A stretch of 6,206 nt of DNA from JBEKYH01 sp049511115 (GTDB lineage Bacteria > Planctomycetota > Phycisphaerae > Tepidisphaerales > Tepidisphaeraceae). The translations under genes and the position numbers were made by a program. Positions 1 through 5,741 of the stretch are shown here, piece by piece. How positions within the stretch are numbered: the first letter of the stretch is position 1; each line of letters begins with the position of its first letter. Where the stretch lies: contig JBEKYH010000320.1 of NCBI GenBank assembly GCA_049511115.1, forward strand, positions 1-6,206. The letters run 5' to 3'. A model generated the notes under the pieces. It was not told where the DNA came from. It saw only the letters and a list, made by a program, of their open reading frames with translations, and did not search any database.

Positions 1-40
1 AAACTATAACACACGATGACGCCGATATCCGCATTTCCAA

Positions 41-68
41 CTTGGCGTTCTTGGCGGCCTTGGCGGTT
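41..68. repeat. Half-copy of CGCCAAG-type palindromic repeat
   Basis: This 28-base stretch is identical, in the same orientation, to the right arm of the large inverted repeat at 5816-5843. On the minus strand it reads as three tandem CGCCAAG units. It begins 10 bases past the queE stop codon. No matching left arm is visible in bases 1-40, so either this is a single arm or the partner lies left of the window. It could fold with a partner into a 3' structure for queE mRNA, but no T-run follows it on the minus strand, so I do not call it a terminator. Bases 1-40 hold nothing else I can support. Confidence 0.85.
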
Positions 69-77
69 CACATTTTT

Positions 78-767
78 TTATGTCCCCCGGCGGTTGCCGT
101 AGAGGGCGATGTGGAGGCGGGGGCAGAAGCGGAAGCCGGTTTGTTGGCAGAGTTGGGCGAGCCAAGGGGAGCGGGATTGGAGGGTCGCGGCGTCGGCGCC
201 TTCGGGCATTAGTAGAATGTCGGAGGGGGTCCAGTGAGTTAGTTGCGAAAGCAGCGACTGGATTTCGGCCATGTCGTTGGGAGATGAGACGACGAATTTG
301 AGTTGGAAATCCGGCGCGGTGTCGATCCAGCGCTGGATGACTTGGGGATTAAGGCGGATTTTTTCGTGCGAGGCGGCGAATCGGCCGCCCTCCCTTTCAA
401 TCGGCGTGCTGTTGGATAGTTTGGGGGAGAGGCTGGCGAGATCGACGGCGGTGGGCACAAAGACGGTGGCGGCGGTTTCAACGGTGATGTGGCGGCCGAT
501 TTCATTCAGCGCGGAGCACAGGGCAGAGAAGTCGGGCATGATGGTCGGTTCGCCGCCGGTGAGGACGACGTGGTGGGAGCCGAATGCGGCGACCTGGCGG
601 ACGATTTCATCGACGGGTAGGTCGCGGCCTTCGGGGGACCAGCTTGCGTAGGGCGTGTCGCACCAGACGCAGCGGAGATTGCAACCGCTGGCGCGGACGA
701 AGACGGAGGGGACGCCGGCGAGTTTGCCCTCGCCCTGGATGGAGTGGAATATCTCGGCCAGTTTCAT
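78..767 (-). CDS. queE: 7-carboxy-7-deazaguanine synthase (radical SAM)
   Basis: QueE converts 6-carboxy-5,6,7,8-tetrahydropterin to 7-carboxy-7-deazaguanine, the ring-contraction step of preQ0/queuosine synthesis, using S-adenosylmethionine and a 4Fe-4S cluster in the cytoplasm. The 229-residue protein is of normal family length. Visible signatures are the N-terminal IFHSIQGEG substrate/SAM region (residues 6-14), the radical SAM cysteines C29, C33 and C36 in CNLRCVWC, the following DTPYASW, and the TGGEPT SAM-binding motif (70-75). The segment LSPKLSNSTP (about 112-121) is also typical. The start ATG (765-767) overlaps the mutY stop as ATGA and has no good Shine-Dalgarno sequence (the preceding bases are C-rich), so expression probably depends on translational coupling to mutY. 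No other queuosine gene is in the window. Assignment is firm. Confidence 0.95.
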   Translation of the reverse strand: MKLAEIFHSIQGEGKLAGVPSVFVRASGCNLRCVWCDTPYASWSPEGRDLPVDEIVRQVAAFGSHHVVLTGGEPTIMPDFSALCSALNEIGRHITVETAATVFVPTAVDLASLSPKLSNSTPIEREGGRFAASHEKIRLNPQVIQRWIDTAPDFQLKFVVSSPNDMAEIQSLLSQLTHWTPSDILLMPEGADAATLQSRSPWLAQLCQQTGFRFCPRLHIALYGNRRGT

Positions 768-1915
768 GCTGAGGGGGATTGTAAGCCGGCGCGGAGGAGA
801 TTGGCGATGGTGACGTGTGGTTTGGGGAGGGGAAAGTGCGAAAGCTCGTTGAGGGTGACCCAGCGGCGCGAGGCGATTGACGCGGTGGATTCTGATACAG
901 CCGGATCATTGGTGCGGCATGAGAAGACGGCGAATTCGTAGCGGCGATGGGTGAGGGTGTGATTGATTTCGGCGAGGGAGAGTAAGTCGTGAACTGTTGT
1001 GCCGAGAGCGCGCGAGGCGATTTTGATGGTGACTTTTTGCGCGCCGTTCGGCGCGGGGATCGTGATGAATTGCCAGAGACTCGCCCAGCGGCCGCGCGCG
1101 GGGCGCTGTTCGATGAGCCAGCGATTGCCGTTACGAATGGCGAAGACCCAGCGGCGCTCCAGGGGCGTGGGGCGAGACTTTTTTCGCGGGGGGATCTGGT
1201 CCTGCGATCCGGCGGCGTGGGCGGCGCAGCGGCGGCGCAGGGGGCAGTCGTGACATTGCGGTTGGCGCGGCGTGCAGATCGTGGCGCCCAGTTCCATCAG
1301 GGCGGAATTGAAATCGCCGGGGCGCTTCGCGGGGACGATTTCGGCGGCGATTTGCCAGAGTTTTTTGTTTGTCCGGGGGTTCCTTGGATCAGATTGAATC
1401 GCGTTGAGGCGGCAGAGGACGCGGGCGACGTTGCCGTCGAGGATTGCGGCACGCTTGTCAAAGGCGAGGGATGCGATGGCCCCTGCCGTGTAGCGGCCGA
1501 TGCCGGGGAGATCGAGGAGAGCGTCGATTTCGGCGGGGATTTTCCCTGAGTGTTTCTCGACGACACATCGCGCGGCGGCGCGAAGATTTCTGGCGCGCGA
1601 GTAGTAGCCAAGGCCTTGCCAGAGGCGAAGGACATCATGCTCATCGGCGGCGGCGAGATCGCTGACCGATGGGAATTTTTCCATGAAGCGAAGGAAATAC
1701 GGGATGACGGTGGTGACCTGTGTTTGCTGGAGCATGAACTCGCTGACCATTACGGCGTAAGGATCGGGAAGGACGCCGGGGGCGGCTCGCCAGGGCAAGG
1801 GGCGGCGCGAGCGGTCGTACCATTTGAGCAAGGGGAGGCGGAGGGAAGAAAACGATCGCGGGGTCAATGGGGATAGGATCGCATTCGCCGTGGGAGCGTC
1901 AAGGGCATGGCACAT
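764..1915 (-). CDS. mutY: A/G-specific adenine glycosylase MutY
   Basis: MutY removes adenine mispaired with 8-oxoguanine or guanine and so prevents G:C to T:A mutations. With the start chosen here it is 383 residues, normal for the family. In order one sees: VSEFMLQQTQV with catalytic Glu59; GLGYYSRARN (101-110); the helix-hairpin-helix LPGIGRYTAGAI (136-147); catalytic Asp160 in ILDGNVARV; and the 4Fe-4S cluster cysteines C214, C221, C224, C230 with the exact C-X6-C-X2-C-X5-C spacing. A C-terminal NUDIX-like 8-oxoguanine recognition domain runs from about 255 to 378. The open frame continues upstream to 2011, but that extension would translate a GC hairpin, and the ATG at 1913-1915 has a GGAG seven bases upstream, so I prefer the shorter form. 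The stop overlaps the queE start. In the 8-oxoG recognition loop the usual Phe-Ser-His appears as Leu321-Thr322-His323. Confidence 0.95.
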   Translation of the reverse strand: MCHALDAPTANAILSPLTPRSFSSLRLPLLKWYDRSRRPLPWRAAPGVLPDPYAVMVSEFMLQQTQVTTVIPYFLRFMEKFPSVSDLAAADEHDVLRLWQGLGYYSRARNLRAAARCVVEKHSGKIPAEIDALLDLPGIGRYTAGAIASLAFDKRAAILDGNVARVLCRLNAIQSDPRNPRTNKKLWQIAAEIVPAKRPGDFNSALMELGATICTPRQPQCHDCPLRRRCAAHAAGSQDQIPPRKKSRPTPLERRWVFAIRNGNRWLIEQRPARGRWASLWQFITIPAPNGAQKVTIKIASRALGTTVHDLLSLAEINHTLTHRRYEFAVFSCRTNDPAVSESTASIASRRWVTLNELSHFPLPKPHVTIANLLRAGLQSPSA

Positions 1916-1922
1916 CGTGCAA

Positions 1923-1926
1923 CTCC
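1923..1926 (-). promoter_or_regulatory. Ribosome binding site deciding the mutY start
   Basis: The minus strand reads GGAG here, seven bases before the ATG at 1915-1913. The longer alternatives (GTG at 2011 or ATG at 2008, overlapping the upstream gene's stop) would place the hairpin at 1964-1991 inside the coding region and add about 31 residues with no MutY homology that I recognise. Confidence 0.6.
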
Positions 1927-1963
1927 GCCGGGTCTTTACATCGCCGCGAGCCCCCTCCTCAGT

Positions 1964-1991
1964 CCTCCCCCGGAAATACCGGGGGCGGAGG
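1964..1991. repeat. GC-rich intergenic hairpin (CCCCCGG/CCGGGGG)
   Basis: CCCCCGG (1967-1973) and CCGGGGG (1979-1985) form a perfect 7-bp stem around the loop AAATA, extended by CCT/AGG (1964-1966 with 1989-1991) after a three-base bulge. It lies in the 92-base gap between the lipoprotein stop and the mutY start. There is no T-run on either side, so it is not a canonical intrinsic terminator. It resembles a type of dispersed repeat I associate with GC-rich environmental bacteria, but only one copy is present here. Possible roles are mRNA 3'-end protection or attenuation between the two genes. Confidence 0.65.
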
Positions 1992-2007
1992 TAAGACGGG
2001 AAATACA

Positions 2008-3009
2008 TCACTGCTGCGGCGTGGCGTTGACCGCGCTCTGCACCTTTGGCGGATAGCCGGCGACGAAGATGAGGACGGTTTCGCGCCGGCCGGCGGTGGC
2101 GTCCTGGGTCAGGAAGGCGTGGCCGATGCTCATGGCGCGCTGGCTTTGGGCGGATGGGGCGACGATAAGGAAGCGGCCGGGGGGGAGATCGACGCGCAGG
2201 CCGAGGTCGAAGATGCGTTCGTCGCTTTTGTATTCGACGGTCTCCTCATCGTTAAGAACGGTGTAATGCAGTTGGCGGCGCGTGCCGCGGACCATGGGAC
2301 AACATTCCAGGCGGATGGCGCCGTCGGTTGCGGATGCGCGCGCGCCGGCCGGGGCGGGCGCGGGGCGGTAGGAGAGGATGAAGAGATTCTGGCACTGATC
2401 GTACACGCGGCCGCTCAGGCCGTGGGCGTCGTAAAAGAAGAGGGTCTCCTGGCCGAGTTCGGCGCTGGGGGCGAATTCCTGGTTCTCAGCGCCCGGGCCG
2501 ATGAAATGATGCTCGATGGCCGACGCACCGGCGGCGTCGAAGATTTTCCTGAAATTGGACCAATCCGAAATGGCGGCTTCGCCGACGCGCAGGCCATTTT
2601 CGTCGAGACGAGATATGGTGGCGTCGTCGATGGAAGGAGGATCGACCCATTTCCAAAAGTCCGGGTTGGCGCTGACCGCGCCGGCGGGAACGGTGAGTTG
2701 ATAGAGGCTCACGTTGATGATGGCCGGATGAACCGGCGCGGCGGCGGCAGCAACCGGTCTGGGAGGCGCCATATCGGCCAAGGTCGTCTGCGGCGCCGGT
2801 TGGGAAAGAGAACTCGTCGGCCGAGAAGGCTCGGGCGCACAGCCGGCGAGGGAGATTGCGATGATCGCTAAATGTGCAAGAGGGATGAACGCCGAAACGC
2901 CGAGACGCCGAGAAAACCAATTCAGATATCTAATTCTGGTTTTCTTTCTCGGCGTCTCTGCGTCTCGGCGTTCATTCTGTCTTTGATATTCGAGATCACG
3001 CCGCCGCAT
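2008..3009 (-). CDS. Predicted lipoprotein of unknown function
   Basis: I do not recognise a named family. The 333-residue frame has a hydrophobic stretch FIPLAHLAIIAISLAGC (41-57) ending in the lipobox LAGC, so Cys57 is the likely lipidated residue and the protein is probably anchored to a membrane on the outer side. A low-complexity Pro/Ala/Ser linker follows (58-95). The remainder (about 97-325) looks like a mixed alpha/beta globular domain, with recognisable patches DFWKWVD (117-123), ENGLRVG (137-143) and LRVDLPPGRFLIVAP (271-285). Cys206, Cys236 and Cys237 are the only other cysteines. The signal region is oddly long because residues about 12-42 are encoded by a 91-bp palindromic repeat. 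The ATG at 3009 is the only conventional start before the lipobox, lies 13 bases past the aminotransferase stop and has no clear ribosome binding site. The true N-terminus is uncertain; that the gene is real is likely from the lipobox and its consistent coding character. Confidence 0.75.
   Translation of the reverse strand: MRRRDLEYQRQNERRDAETPRKKTRIRYLNWFSRRLGVSAFIPLAHLAIIAISLAGCAPEPSRPTSSLSQPAPQTTLADMAPPRPVAAAAAPVHPAIINVSLYQLTVPAGAVSANPDFWKWVDPPSIDDATISRLDENGLRVGEAAISDWSNFRKIFDAAGASAIEHHFIGPGAENQEFAPSAELGQETLFFYDAHGLSGRVYDQCQNLFILSYRPAPAPAGARASATDGAIRLECCPMVRGTRRQLHYTVLNDEETVEYKSDERIFDLGLRVDLPPGRFLIVAPSAQSQRAMSIGHAFLTQDATAGRRETVLIFVAGYPPKVQSAVNATPQQ
2885..2975. repeat. 91-bp near-palindromic repeat (CGCCGAGA type)
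   Basis: The left arm from 2885 (ATGAACGCC...) and the right arm ending at 2975 (...GGCGTTCAT) are inverted copies with a few mismatches and a 4-base insertion. Each arm carries three 8-bp units. The left has CGCCGAAA, CGCCGAGA, CGCCGAGA. The right, on the opposite strand, has CGCCGAGA, CGCAGAGA, CGCCGAGA. Both are followed by A-rich sequence and ACCA. The centre is AT-rich with the perfect palindrome AGATATCT (2924-2931). The element lies wholly inside the 5' end of the lipoprotein frame. Its unit is related to that of the repeats at 41-68 and 5742-5843. It has the structure of a non-autonomous palindromic element of the REP/MITE kind, but no transposase is present. Confidence 0.9.
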
Positions 3010-3022
3010 GCGATAGATGCTA

Positions 3023-4231
3023 TCACATTGCGGCGATGGTCTGAATAACCAAATCCAGGCCGCGATCCCAGAGGTCGGAGGGGATGTTCAGGGCGGGGGC
3101 GAGGCGGATGACCTTCGAGCTGGTCAGGTTGAGGATGACGCCGCGTTCGAGGCCCTTATCGACGATCTTTTGCGGGGCGGCGGCCAGTTCGATGCCGAGC
3201 ATGAGGCCTTTGCCGCGGACTTCGGCGATTTTGTCCTTCACGCGCGGGTCATTGCGCAGTTTGGCGACGGCTTTTTCGCCGAACTCTGAGGCCCGGGCAA
3301 GGAGACCATCGCGTTCGATCACGTCGAAAATCGTGCGGCTCACGGCCATGCAGATTGGGTTGCCGCCGAGGGTGCAACCGTGTTTGCCGGGGACGAGAAG
3401 CGCGGCGACGGCGGGTTTGGCCCACATGGCCCCGACGGGCAGGCCGCCGCCGATGGCTTTGCCCATGGTGATGAGGTCGGGTTCGACGGGTTTTCCGTCG
3501 GGGGTGGCGAAATGCTGGTAGCCGAACCAGCGGCCGGTGCGGCCGCAGCCGGTCCAGACTTCGTCGAAGATCAGAGTCAGGCCGTGGCGATCGCAAAGCT
3601 CGCGCACCTGGGCGGGGTATTCGGCGGGGTACATGTTCACGCCGCCTTCGCCCTGGATCGGCTCGATGATGATGCCGGCGGTTTCGCCGTCAACGGCGTT
3701 GGTGAGCGCGTCGATGTCGCCGGGATCAACATGCACGAAGCCGGGAACCTCCGGCTCAAAGCCCGCTTTGACGGCGGGGTTTCCCGTCGCGGAAATCATC
3801 GCCAGGGAACGGCCGTGGAAGCTCTTGTTCAGCGTGATGATTTTCCATCGCTTGGAGGATCCGCTGTTGCCGCGCAGGCGGGCGAGTTTGCAGGCCGCTT
3901 CGTTGGCCTCCAGTCCGCTGTGGCAGAAAAACGCCTGGCCGGGAAATGCCGCGCGCGCGAGGCGCTCGGCGAAATCCACCTGCGGCTCGGTGTGAAAAGT
4001 GTTTCCCACGTGCCACAGTTTTTTGGCCTGGGCCGTCGCGGCGGAGATCAGTTCGGGATGGCAATGGCCGAGGATTGCGCCGCCAAAACCGGCGAAGAGG
4101 TCGATGTATTCCTTGCCGGCGGCGTCCCAGAGGAGAGAGCCTTGGCCGTGGTCCATGACGATGGGCTGGCGCTGGTAGTTGCCGATGAGGACTTTGCCGG
4201 CTCGATCCAGAATTGATTGCATGTTGGACAT
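3023..4231 (-). CDS. argD: Class III aminotransferase, acetylornithine/ornithine type
   Basis: A PLP-dependent fold-type I aminotransferase of 402 residues, the normal length for ArgD. ArgD makes N-acetylornithine from the semialdehyde with glutamate as amino donor in arginine synthesis. Visible motifs: GHCHPEL (55-61), HVGNTFHTEPQ (74-84), PLP-phosphate loop SGLEANEAA (105-113), SFHGR (137-141), EPIQGEGGVN (190-199), DEVWTGCGRTG (223-233) with PLP-nitrogen-binding Asp223, Schiff-base Lys258 in TMGKAIGGGLPVGAM, and HGCTLGGNP (284-292) with Thr287. Trp226 stands where ArgD and ornithine aminotransferase usually have Gln, so substrate may differ; related 4-aminobutyrate or lysine-pathway enzymes cannot be excluded. 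The ATG at 4229-4231 has GGAG five bases upstream. An earlier ATG at 4270 would begin inside a palindromic repeat and is rejected. No other arginine gene is nearby. Confidence 0.85.
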   Translation of the reverse strand: MSNMQSILDRAGKVLIGNYQRQPIVMDHGQGSLLWDAAGKEYIDLFAGFGGAILGHCHPELISAATAQAKKLWHVGNTFHTEPQVDFAERLARAAFPGQAFFCHSGLEANEAACKLARLRGNSGSSKRWKIITLNKSFHGRSLAMISATGNPAVKAGFEPEVPGFVHVDPGDIDALTNAVDGETAGIIIEPIQGEGGVNMYPAEYPAQVRELCDRHGLTLIFDEVWTGCGRTGRWFGYQHFATPDGKPVEPDLITMGKAIGGGLPVGAMWAKPAVAALLVPGKHGCTLGGNPICMAVSRTIFDVIERDGLLARASEFGEKAVAKLRNDPRVKDKIAEVRGKGLMLGIELAAAPQKIVDKGLERGVILNLTSSKVIRLAPALNIPSDLWDRGLDLVIQTIAAM

Positions 4232-4247
4232 GGAAGCTCCAAGGAAA

Positions 4248-4304
4248 GTAGGGCGGGCATTGCCCACCACTCTTTCGACAAGCGGTGGGCGGTGCCCACC
4301 CTAC
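4248..4304. repeat. 57-bp double-hairpin repeat (GTAGGGTGGGC type)
   Basis: Two 23-base inverted arms, 4248-4270 and 4282-4304, match at 19 of 23 positions around an 11-base loop (TCTTTCGACAA). Each arm also contains its own hairpin: GGGCA-T-TGCCC on the left and GGTGGGC-GGT-GCCCACC on the right. It can therefore form either one long hairpin or two short ones, as in REP doublets. It fills most of the 95-base gap between the moeB stop and the argD start, and lies 16 bases from the argD ATG, just upstream of its ribosome binding site. I know similar GTAGGGTGGGC repeats from environmental genomes, but only one copy is in this window. Confidence 0.85.
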
Positions 4305-4326
4305 AACTGCGGTTCACAATTCTCTT

Positions 4327-5616
4327 TTAGTATTGCGGGCCGCCGGGGTTGATGTCTTTGTTCCAGGTCAGGATTCCGCCGGCCATGCTCTTGACGTTTT
4401 TGAAGCCGTTTTGCCTGAGAATCTGGGTGAATTGCATGGAGCGGCCGCCGCTCTTGCAGTGGATAATCACCTCGTCGTTTTCGTGGCCGACCAATTGCTC
4501 GCGATGTTTGGTGATCTCCTGCAGGGGGATCAGCGTCGCGCCGTCGATGCGCGTGATCGCGTATTCGTTGGGCAGGCGGCAGTCGATGAAATAAAATTTC
4601 TCGTGGCTGTCGAGTTTTTCCTTTACCTGCCGCGGAGTCACCTCCCAATCGGGATTGAATCGGTATCCCTTGGGCAGGCCGCGATCGTCGAGACTGGGGT
4701 CTTTGGCGGGCGCGCCCAGGTTGCCGTTGAGGGTGCGCTTCACCTCGGCTTCGGTTTCGGCGAGGCTCTTGGGGTCGAGGATGGGCACGCCGCAGAATTG
4801 CTCGTAGTCAATCGGCGCGGTGATCGTCGGATGATCGCCGCAGACGGGGCAATTGGCGTCGCGCCGGAGCTTGAACGTGCGGAATTCCATTTCGGCGGCG
4901 TCGAAGAAGGTCAGCTTGCCGATGGCGGGAGTGCCGATGCCGAGGAGAAGTTTCAGCGTCTCGTTGGCTTGCAGCGTGCCGATGATGCCGGGGAGGACGC
5001 CGATCACGCCGCCTTCGGCGCAGCTCGGGACGGAGCCTGGATCAGGAGGCTCTGGATACATGCAGCGATAGCACGGGCCGTGTTCGCCGGGGCGATTGGG
5101 GTTGGCCAGGTGCGGGGCGAAGACGGTGATCTGCCCTTCAAATCGGAAGATCGAGCCGTAGACGTTGGGCTTTTTGGCGATCACGCAGGCGTCGTTGACG
5201 CAGTAGCGCGTGGGGAAGTTGTCGGTGCCGTCGATGATAACGTCATAGCCCGAGATCAAGTCGAGCACGTTGGCACTGCTGACGACGGTTTTGTGCTCGA
5301 TGACTTTCACATCGGAATTCAAATCCTTGAGGCGCATGGCGGCGGCCTTCACCTTGTCCATGCCGATGCTGGAGGTTCCAAAGAGAACCTGCCGCTGCAA
5401 GTTGCTCTGGCTGACCACGTCGATATCGGCCAAGCCAATCGTGCCCACGCCTGCCGCGGCGAGATAAAGGCTGATGGGGCAGCCCAGGCCGCCGGCGCCG
5501 ATGCACAGGACGCGGGAGTTGAGCAGCTTGAGCTGGCCTTCGATGCCCACCTCGGGAAGAATGAGGTGGCGCTTGTAGCGGTTGATCTGTTCGTTATTCA
5601 GTTGCGTAACGGCCAT
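4327..5616 (-). CDS. moeB: MoeB/MoeZ-type adenylyltransferase with C-terminal rhodanese domain
   Basis: This E1-like enzyme uses ATP to adenylate the C-terminal glycine of a ubiquitin-like sulfur carrier (MoaD, ThiS or similar), and its rhodanese domain can then supply sulfur. The 429-residue protein has the ThiF/MoeB domain at about 10-260: nucleotide loop GAGGLG (40-45), Asp64/Asp66 in LADIDVV, SNLQRQ with Arg75, Lys88, DGTDN with Asp132, zinc cysteine pairs C182/C185 and C256/C259, and Cys199 in VPSCAEGGV. A linker of about 60 residues leads to the rhodanese domain (about 326-423), whose active-site loop is Cys387 in HCKSGGRS. The ATG at 5616 has AGGA seven bases upstream; a longer frame to 5670 has no support. 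No sulfur carrier or other molybdopterin or thiamine gene is in the window, so the partner is unknown. The symbols moeZ or thiF would be equally defensible. Confidence 0.93.
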   Translation of the reverse strand: MAVTQLNNEQINRYKRHLILPEVGIEGQLKLLNSRVLCIGAGGLGCPISLYLAAAGVGTIGLADIDVVSQSNLQRQVLFGTSSIGMDKVKAAAMRLKDLNSDVKVIEHKTVVSSANVLDLISGYDVIIDGTDNFPTRYCVNDACVIAKKPNVYGSIFRFEGQITVFAPHLANPNRPGEHGPCYRCMYPEPPDPGSVPSCAEGGVIGVLPGIIGTLQANETLKLLLGIGTPAIGKLTFFDAAEMEFRTFKLRRDANCPVCGDHPTITAPIDYEQFCGVPILDPKSLAETEAEVKRTLNGNLGAPAKDPSLDDRGLPKGYRFNPDWEVTPRQVKEKLDSHEKFYFIDCRLPNEYAITRIDGATLIPLQEITKHREQLVGHENDEVIIHCKSGGRSMQFTQILRQNGFKNVKSMAGGILTWNKDINPGGPQY

Positions 5617-5688
5617 GTCGGTTTCCTTTGCCTCGCTGGTTCGTCGCAGCAGATTTACTGTCTGTCGCAAACGAAATCTGAACCGGGT

Positions 5689-5697
5689 ATTTTAGCA
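5689..5697 (-). promoter_or_regulatory. Possible extended -10 promoter for moeB
   Basis: The minus strand reads TGCTAAAAT, an extended -10 (TGN plus TAAAAT, five of six bases of the sigma-70 consensus). It lies about 73 bases upstream of the moeB ATG. No convincing -35 box is found at the normal spacing. It is the only promoter-like match I see ahead of the minus-strand gene run. It is tentative because such short matches arise by chance. Confidence 0.3.
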
Positions 5698-5730
5698 TTC
5701 GTGAGGCGCAGAGGGAAATACACGAAATGC
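5695..5730. repeat. Short imperfect inverted repeat (GCATTCGTG/CACGAAATGC)
   Basis: GCATTCGTG (5695-5703) pairs with CACGAAATGC (5721-5730) with one bulged base, around a 17-base loop. It overlaps the candidate moeB -10 box by three bases and sits 11 bases left of the larger inverted repeat. It could be a regulatory hairpin or a fragment of another dispersed repeat. Confidence 0.45.
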
Positions 5731-5741
5731 GAAGAAAATTG

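Noticed and set aside
1962..1993. Intrinsic terminator between the lipoprotein gene and mutY
   Set aside because: The stem is strong but no run of T follows it on either strand.
1867..2871. 334-codon open frame on the plus strand opposite the lipoprotein gene
   Set aside because: Low-complexity Gly/Ala/Arg-rich shadow of the minus-strand frame, which has a lipobox and coherent hydrophobic pattern. The plus frame crosses the mutY start and the hairpin.
3380..4216. 278-codon open frame on the plus strand opposite argD
   Set aside because: Antisense to a clear aminotransferase, with no motif of its own.
5650..5680. CAGATTT/AAATCTG inverted repeat in the moeB leader as a riboswitch or attenuator
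   Set aside because: Only a 7-bp AT-rich stem with a 17-base loop, no conserved riboswitch core recognised and no terminator after it; likely chance.
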